From positions 447,432,538 to 447,496,537 of the forward strand of contig NC_081413.1 of assembly GCF_030272615.1 (NCBI RefSeq): 64,000 nucleotides of DNA. Direction: 5' to 3'. Positions 57,285 through 64,000 of the stretch are shown here, piece after piece; positions within the stretch are counted from its first letter, which is position 1, and the number at the start of each line of letters is the position of its first letter. A program made the translations under genes and the position numbers. The DNA comes from Cryptomeria japonica. Its lineage: Eukaryota > Streptophyta > Pinopsida > Cupressales > Cupressaceae. Below the pieces are notes generated by a model. It saw only the letters and a list, made by a program, of their open reading frames with translations. It searched no databases and was not told the DNA's origin.

Positions 57285-59890
57285 GTGTTGATGATAGATG
57301 TGGAGTATGCATGGTGCCTGTGTTAATTTTTTAAATTGTTGTATTCCCTATAATGTGACCAGTTTAATGCACAAAGATTATTAGGGTAACACTAGGAGTT
57401 CTCAAACTACCATAAGAGAAAAGTACAAATGATAATATACAACAAGTGCATTTGGCAGTAAGGTAAAACATAAAATAACGTACACACTTTCATTTAAGAC
57501 TAAAGGGGGATGAAATGAGATATTCAGATAAAATAGGGTGAGGTGTCCATGGCACGAGTAAAACATTTTACCAAAGAATTGAAAATTTTCACTTAGAAAG
57601 TAAAATATTCCTTTCTAAGAGTAAGTTCAATGACATTATGTGAAATGCAACATGTATCTTCATCATAAGAAATCACAGGATGCTAGGCAATGCCACTAAA
57701 GTAGGATGAGAAACCAAGTGACTCTTTATTCACTTGGGTAAAATGATGTTCATCAAAGAGGTTAATGCACAACAAAGTTACCCTATGTAAGAGGAGGAAA
57801 CTATTTTATTTTCACTCAGAGGGCCAATATGCAGTATTTGAAAATGGCTTTTCAACCAAGGGGTATGTTTTTTTATTTATAAAATCCGAGAATTGCCAAT
57901 TGTGTAAAATATAAAGAAGAGGTGTCATTTTCAGTCATATGAAACTTTTTCTATTTTTGATCAGTTGAGAATTCAACTAAAAGTCATTTTCTAACTTTCA
58001 TAAATTGAGAAATTTTTCAGTATCCAAGCAAAGAAAGAAATGTGTGGGCTTTTGCAGTCAAATGTAGATTGAACCAAATGTAGTAGACATTGAAAAAGGT
58101 GCAGATTCAAACTTGATAAGTTCACCAAAGTATTTTTTTCAAATTTCTTAGATTTCTAGCAGGCTTCACAGGTGCAGATTTTGGCAAATTTTGAAGCAAA
58201 GGAGAGTAGTTTTTCAAAAAATTTAGATTCCAAGATGGAAAGAATTCTTCTTAGAGATTATTTTAGGGTTTCTATTAGGTTTTTCTTTTTTTTGATATAT
58301 CTTTCTCTTCTCTTCTCAATTTTTTGATTCTGAATGAAATTTATCATCTTGGAAGCTTGGCTTCTATGTACAGTGTAGGATTGTAATGACAATTAGATGA
58401 TATGTTTCAGTTTGTAGTGCTTTATTCTTGGAAAAGTTGTAATCAAAAGTGCATGTAATGAAATTTTTTTCTTCTAGCGGTTGTCTCCATTATGTAACAA
58501 TATTGTTTATAAAGTTAATGATCAAGGATTGTTCAACATTGTCCCAGCAAGTCTAGTGCTTATCTTGTTTTTTGCTTCTCTTCAAGGAAGAGATTAAACT
58601 GCTGAAATAGGATGCTAGATAATATTTTTTGCATGCAGTATCATTAAGTATGATTACAAGGAGATCTTAGTTCATAACTATCGATGCAAGACATGGATGT
58701 TTAGATCTTTTGGGTTACAAGTTAACCTATATGGGTATAAAGCCATATCCTGAAAGTAGACTATGTTTTCTAGTTGTGAAGACACTAGTGTTATGTGTTA
58801 TTCATATTCTCATAATCATTCTCTAATCAATCTCTTTCCTTTTCAGTATTTCCTTTTAGCATTAGGAGTAGGATTGGTGTAGAAAACCCACTCCTTAATG
58901 AGTGCTTAAATGCTTACAAACTAAGGTTAAAGCCATAACCAGGAGTTTATCCATCTTCCTTAGTATCTTTCATTGAGATGATCTACTGTAACATGTGATG
59001 TCAAGAGTGTTTTGAAGCTTAAATTTATAGGACATTGCATATGTTCACCTGCCTTGGTCTTGCAAAGCCAAAAGTGTAGGAGATCTTAGTCTTGTGACTG
59101 AATCTCGTTCCTTGGCCAAATCCTTCCTTGAGTTTGTCGATGAGTTAGTGGCAATTCCTCTCGGACTCGGTGACTGTTGGTTTTAGAGCCAACAAATTTT
59201 ATGCAAACCTTTCATTTGATCCTTTTGGTCTCTAAACTTGTTTGTGAGTAGCATATTTTGATCTTATATATCTCCCTCTTGTGTCCTTATCTCTAATGAA
59301 GCCATTTTCATTTATCTTGCCTTTTCCTTTTGAACTAGCATTATTCTTCCTTATAGCAACTATCTTTATCTTCTTGTTTTCGGTATTTGTAATCAGATGT
59401 ATCTTCTTCCTTGGGCATTCCTGATAGTGAAGGTTTGTCTATTATTGTGCACCTAAAAGAGCAATTAGGTAGTTAAGAGAAAAACACAAGCAATTATACC
59501 AATGAAACATTGCATGAGAGAGATTAAATGAGAAAAATAAGTTAAACAATCAATCTTCTAAAATCATTCCATTATTCTCTACCTCCAAGGATCCTTCAAA
59601 TCAAGATAGCTCTTAGATTATATGAGCACTTTATCTCTAGAGTGACAACCTAAAGAATGAGGGATACAAATGATAAAATATCCAAATGCAAGTGCAACTA
59701 AGATATTAAAATGATATGGATATGAAAATCTATGATATGGTGCAAGATGATGAGATTTAAAATGGAGATTATGCTAGTATGATATTCTATCCTAACTTGA
59801 TAATACTATGATAATACTAAGTTCATCAATGACAACAACATATCCTAGCAACAACAATGTCCAACACTTCTCACTTATCTTTATTCCCCC
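57285..59890 (+). other. Probable 5' LTR and leader of gypsy remnant G2
   Basis: No ORF. 59050-59110 resembles the end of the putative G1 LTR. The sequence before D (to 44428) should be continuous with this. No gag frame is recognisable between about 59110 and 59890, so gag is lost or too decayed to read. The outer LTR border is not visible. Confidence 0.4.
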
Positions 59891-60187
59891 TCTCATCTTA
59901 AGAAGAACATTGATAAGGATCTTGTTGAGAAACTCCATTGTATCTTAGCAAGGGTCTCCCTTTGGGACTTGATTCAAACTTCACCTTCATACCATATCTT
60001 GATCCAAGAAACCTTTCATAAGGTGGTTCCTCATCCTTCTTCTAAACCAAATGATATTACATTCTCACAAGATGAATTGCCTTCTATAGTGGTTAGAAAT
60101 AGAAATGATCCCCTTATGATTACTCCTTGTATTTATGAACAAAACATAAGTGGTACCCTAATTGACAATTCGTCAACACTTAACATT
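59891..60187 (+). pseudogene. Ty3/gypsy protease fragment (element G2), cut by E
   Basis: Reads ILARVSLWDLIQTSPSYHIL, then FSQDELPSIVVRNRNDPLMI, then GTLIDNSSTLNIC. The last matches the VDNGSALNVC aspartic protease motif of plant gypsy elements with Gly changed to Ser at the active site. The frame is open for about 99 codons and stops abruptly at the LTR of E, whose target duplication (ACATT, 60183-60187) lies inside the motif. Confidence 0.75.
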
Positions 60188-61551
60188 TGTTGGCATTTTG
60201 GTACTAAGTTGTCATTGATGTCAACCAGTGGAGATTGAGCATGAAGGATGGTTGCTTTTTTATGATGAAGAGGCAAAAATGTTAAAAGTTGTCTCACACC
60301 ACCAGAAGTGAAGATATGCAACCGGTATTGGATGATCTACCGGTTAACAAAAGGAGAACACTATACTAGCCAAAGGTCTTACCAATATGTGTTTTTCGGA
60401 CTGACTACATGTTAATAGGCCATGTCTTGATTGGTGTGATGTCATGTGGAGCTGAGGTGGCAAGTGTGTTGTGGCTGGTGAATCTTCATTGATAGGGTTG
60501 ATGAAACAAATATTCGCCATTAATGAAGGAACCACAAATCAAGGGATTGCATCTGACTAATTGCGGCTGAAGGAAGAAGAAATGATAGAGGAAGATCAAG
60601 GAGTAGTTAGTGCTTGAATCAAGGCAAAGGAAATCTGATTCAGGAAGTTCTCATAAAGGAAACTTTTGGAGCACTTTATGTATCATCTAACTTCATGACA
60701 AAAGATCTGATATGTGGTTGCCACTTTGAGAAAAACATGCATTGGATAACAAAAATTATGTACAGATGTAGTCTTCAAGGATAGATGATTGATCCAAGAA
60801 AGGGGGATTTGGATCTCAAAAGATTGTGTCATAAAAAGAAAACCCTAACCGCTCAGTTTTTGAATGGCATTCTGGAAGGAAAATAGATATAAGTAATGAG
60901 AACTTTGAACAAAATATGTTGTTGATGCTGTGAAGGTAGTGGGGTGAAGAGAAGAGAGAGGGAACAAGGAGAAAAATTTAGAAGGTGATCTAAGCAAGTA
61001 AACCGGTGAGAGGATTCTACCGGTAGTATCATAGTCAGGCAGTTGAACGTGATCGACAAGGTGTGAAAGAGCAGGTAGCATCCTAGTGTGATACAGTGTG
61101 TTGAGAGAGATAGTGTATGAAAGGGAGAGAAAGATGACAGAGAGTTATTTGATTCAAGAGTTTCAAAATTCATTTGCAACAAGAAGCCTTAATTGTATTC
61201 AGATAGTATTTCAATATACATCACCAAGTTGAAGCTTGGTGTAGGGGTTGGCGCTCCTTGGGTTGGTGCCCAAAATCTTTGTAAGTTGGTGTTTTACCTG
61301 TGAGGCTGGATTGGAGTAGTAGACTCCAACAGCTTTTCTCACCGAGGTTTTTCCCATATTGGGTTTTCCTCGTAAATCTGGTGTTGTGAATCTCTTGTGT
61401 GTGAATGATCTTTTTGTTTTTCTCTCTTGATTTACCAGTATGATTGTTTAGTGGTTAAGGATATTGTTGATTGTCAGAAATTTGATCGGTAAAGACAAAA
61501 AGTTAGTAACCACTAATTCACCCCCCTCTCAGTGGTATTCTATGTTCAACA
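60188..61551 (+). repeat. 5' LTR of element E
   Basis: 1,364 bp: TGTTGGCATTTTGGTACTAA to CTATGTTCAACA. Shared blocks: TTGTCATTGATGTCAACC near the start, CACCCCCCTCTCAGTGG near the end, and a hairpin at 61343-61372 with a perfect CGAGG/CCTCG stem. Its end is set by the PBS. Confidence 0.88.
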
Positions 61552-61553
61552 AT

Positions 61554-61567
61554 TTGTATCAAAGCCA
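61554..61567 (+). promoter_or_regulatory. Primer-binding site of element E
   Basis: TTGTATCAAAGCC, a one-base variant of TGGTATCAAAGC, two bases after the LTR. Confidence 0.75.
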
Positions 61568-61616
61568 AGTTCCCAGTTATCTTTAAACTTTGGGTAGAAT
61601 CTGGACTTTGAGCACA

Positions 61617-63780
61617 ATAGCAAGAAGTGAGTCTGCTTCCTCAAAAGCCCCCATGTTTAATGGATCCAACTATGCCTTCTAGAGTAGAAAAATGGAGACC
61701 TATATTTCATCTCTTGGTTTTGATGTGTGGATGTTGGTCAGGAATGAGTATGTCATTCCCAGTACTCCTCCCACTGATCCGAATGCAAAAAGGGAGTATG
61801 AGAATAATGCAAAGGCAAAACATGTCATCTTGAGTGGACTATTCGATAATGAATTTGTCAAAGTTATGCACTGTGTTTCAACAAAGGAGACATGGGGAAA
61901 ATTGCAGAGGTTGTTTGAGGGAGATACAAAGGTCAAGGAAGCCAAGCTGCAAATGCTGAGAAGCCAACTTGAAAGCATCAAGATGAAAGATGATGAAAAG
62001 ATTGCAAACTATCTTCATAGATTTGATGAAACTGTGAATACTATTAGAGGACTTGGAGAAGAGATCACAAATGAGATTCTTGTCAACAATATACTTAGAT
62101 CCCTCACTCACAAATTTGATACTAAGGTGTCATCCATAGAAGAAGCCAAGGATCTGAAGACTTTTACAACGGATGAACTATTTGGCTCCTTGACAACCTA
62201 TGAGATGAGAACAACCGATGAGACTTCCACAAGGAAAGAAGCAACATTCAATGTCATCGAAAAGGGAAAAGAAGCTTTTACTCATAAAGAATCTAGTGAA
62301 GACTCTGATTCTGAAGTAGAAAACTTTTTCAGGAAGCTCAAAAGAGGATCTAGCCAGTACAAGGGAAAGCTTCTACTTAAATGCTTCAAGTGCAGGAAAG
62401 TAGGACACTTCACTGCAAGTTGTCCTCACAAAGAAGTCGATGGAGATGTTTCAAGAGATTTCAGAAGATCTGTCGGCAAAGACAGAGATAGGAATGACTA
62501 CCCGAAAGGAAGAAGAGGCTATCAAACCAAAATAGCTTATATACCATTGAGGATGACACAACAAATGATGAAGATCCATTAGAAGATGATGACCATGAGA
62601 ATGATAGAAAAGTAAATATTTTCATGGCACTCAACAAACATGCTGATGAAGATGAGGAAGAAGAGGATATTGAGGTTGAAGTGGATTTGGAAAGTGAACT
62701 TATTAGTGCAATTGAAGAATTGAGTAAAACAAGAAGAGAACTAAAGATGGTTAAGCTTGTTGCAATTGATGAACGGGATCTCTTGAAGCAGTCTCTGGAA
62801 GAGTTCAATCAAATCATATCTGACTTAAAATTGCAACTGGAAGAAACTAAGAGGATTGGTGAAGCTACAACTCTTGATCTGACAAAGAAAGAAAAGGAGC
62901 ATCAAGAGCTGGAAGCAGAAATAATAAAGCTCAGAAAAGAGCTTGAAGAAAGCAAGGAAGAAATAAAAATAAGAAGTAAGTATGAAGGCAGCACGAAGGC
63001 TTTGGATAAGATGTTAAGCAAACAAAATAAATCCAAAGACACCAGAGGTTTAGGCTTTGAAGTTGGTCAAGGTTTAACCCACAAAGGTAAATCCAACAAA
63101 GAGATAATGTTCACCTCTTCAATTGAAGGTGAAGAAAAGAAGACATACACTGTAGGCAAGGATACTAGAAAAAAGACATATGCAAATGTTGTTGGAAATC
63201 AACATCCAAACCGGTATGTAGAAATGAACCGGAAGCCACATTTCATGCATAAATATGCAGACCCAAGGAGGAATGCCAGAATTGACTGAGAAGGATTCAC
63301 CAGATTCAACAACATGAATGGAAGACACCCAATGAGGTAGTTCCATTCAGGACCAAGACAACCCAACCGGTATGTATTAGACTTTCATGGTTATTGTTAC
63401 TTGTGTAATAAATTTGGGCACAAAATAGCTGATTGTAGGTAAACAATAAGCCTTCTATGAATTATGAAAGTAGAAATTCATTTAATGCACTTTGGGATAT
63501 GAATGTTGTCTGCTATCAGTGCAATGGATATGGACATAAGAGTTTTGATTGTAGGAAGAAAAAACCGGTACCCTACAATAATTTTAAGGATGTTCCCTTT
63601 AATGAAAATATAAAATGCGATATCTATCAAGAATTCGGACACATAGAAAAGTTATGCAAAAACAAGAAGATCAAGAAAATGAAGGAAAATTCAGATCATG
63701 AACTAGAAACTGAACCTGAGCTGAATATAGCAGCTGACAAGAATAAGGAAATCAAACCAGTTTGGGTTGAGAAAGAAAAG
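61617..63780 (+). pseudogene. Element E extended Gag: capsid domain, coiled coil, four zinc knuckles
   Basis: The reading starts at ATA 61617 where B has ATG (IARSESASSKAPMFNG). A TAG near 61680 replaces the Trp of YAFWSRR in B. The UBN2-type Gag then runs to about 62520 with knuckle CFKCRKVGHFTASC near 62380. One base is lost near 62524 relative to B. Frame 2 continues with MALNKHADEDEEEEDIEVEV, an acidic coiled coil, DTRGLGFEVGQ and knuckle CYLCNKFGHKIADC. A second shift at about 63441 leads to CYQCNGYGHKSFDC and CDIYQEFGHIEKLC. It then joins protease in the same frame. The coiled-coil module is well preserved between B and E, which suggests selection while the family was active. Confidence 0.87.
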
Positions 63781-64000
63781 GAAAAGGAAGAATCAAGTCT
63801 CATAGTGCAGACTACTTTGCATGCTGAAAGGAAAAATCTATGGGTGGTACATAGTGGTTTCTCAAACCATATGACTAGTGACAAAAGGGAATTAATTAAA
63901 CTTGAAGATTGGAATGGTGGATCGGTAAGGTTTGGAGACAATTCCTCAATCAAAATAAAGGGAAAGGGAATACTAAGCATTGATGGAAAACTGAAGGCAC
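63781..64000 (+). pseudogene. Element E protease, partial (window end)
   Basis: EESSLIVQTTLHAERKNLWV, then VHSGFSNHMTSDKRELIKLE and GDNSSIKIKGKGILSIDGKL. The aspartic protease site reads HSG instead of DSG, so the catalytic Asp is replaced by His (CAT for GAT). The frame is open to the last base of the window. Confidence 0.8.

Larger units (their letters stand above)
60188..64000 (+). mobile_element. Ty1/copia (Sirevirus-like) element E, runs off the window
   Basis: Plus-strand element close to B. The 5' LTR, PBS, extended Gag and start of protease are present; integrase, RT, RNase H and the 3' LTR lie beyond 64000. Gag is interrupted by an early stop and two frameshifts, so this copy cannot be autonomous as it stands. 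Confidence 0.9.

Noticed and set aside
1-64000. Endogenous plant pararetrovirus
   Set aside because: All RT sequences have copia or LINE context and order. No movement protein or caulimovirus coat motif is seen.
1-64000. tRNA, rRNA or CRISPR features
   Set aside because: Only tRNA-primer complements (PBS) were found; no cloverleaf, rRNA core or regularly spaced short repeats with unique spacers.

Overview
This is repeat-derived DNA from a large plant genome. No intact host gene, rRNA, tRNA or CRISPR is visible. Nearly all of it is nested retrotransposons: Ty1/copia elements with long LTRs and an initiator-Met-type primer site (GCTCTGATACCA on the plus strand for minus-strand elements), Ty3/gypsy remnants, and two plant L1-type LINEs. 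The CCGGT-rich copia LTRs, low gene density and old insertions fit a seed plant with a giant genome. A conifer is my guess, but nothing here proves it. Coding regions are broken by stops and frameshifts, so most entries are pseudogenes.

Layout, left half. A Ty3/gypsy remnant (G1, plus strand; integrase tail at 1-340, resuming at 23796) was split by copia element A (341-23795, minus strand, TSD TATTA). A was split by copia element B (4690-21094, minus, TSD ACCAA). B was split inside its 5' LTR by element C (12610-20173, plus, TSD TCAAT). C is non-autonomous: it has gag-like and coiled-coil ORFs but no protease, integrase or reverse transcriptase. G1 resumes at 23796, holds a solo LTR (24274-25188) and an accessory ORF, and reaches a probable LTR end near 28098.

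Middle. Element F (about 28099-41620, minus, copia-like, incomplete) carries a repeat-rich LTR, a duplicated LTR end and polypurine tract, and a zinc-knuckle region. It is split by LINE2 (32360-40285, minus). 41621-44428 has no gene I can identify.

Right half. Element D (44429-57284, minus) is a second, shorter relative of C. LINE1 (44540-52177, plus, 17-bp target duplication) sits in its 3' LTR. After D comes gypsy remnant G2 (57285-60187) with a protease fragment, cut by copia element E (60188 to beyond 64000, plus). E shows its 5' LTR, an extended Gag and the start of protease.

How the parts may relate. B and E encode a canonical Gag followed by a second module: an acidic coiled coil, a GLGF-type motif and three more zinc knuckles. 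C and D keep only that second module as ORF1 and replace pol with a Lys/Glu-rich ORF2 ending in a conserved segment just before the polypurine tract. All the LTR families share end sequences and an internal hairpin, so C, D and F could be mobilised in trans by B/E-like elements (inference). Both LINEs carry an extra ORF3 after RNase H, with a conserved globular domain and a charged tail.
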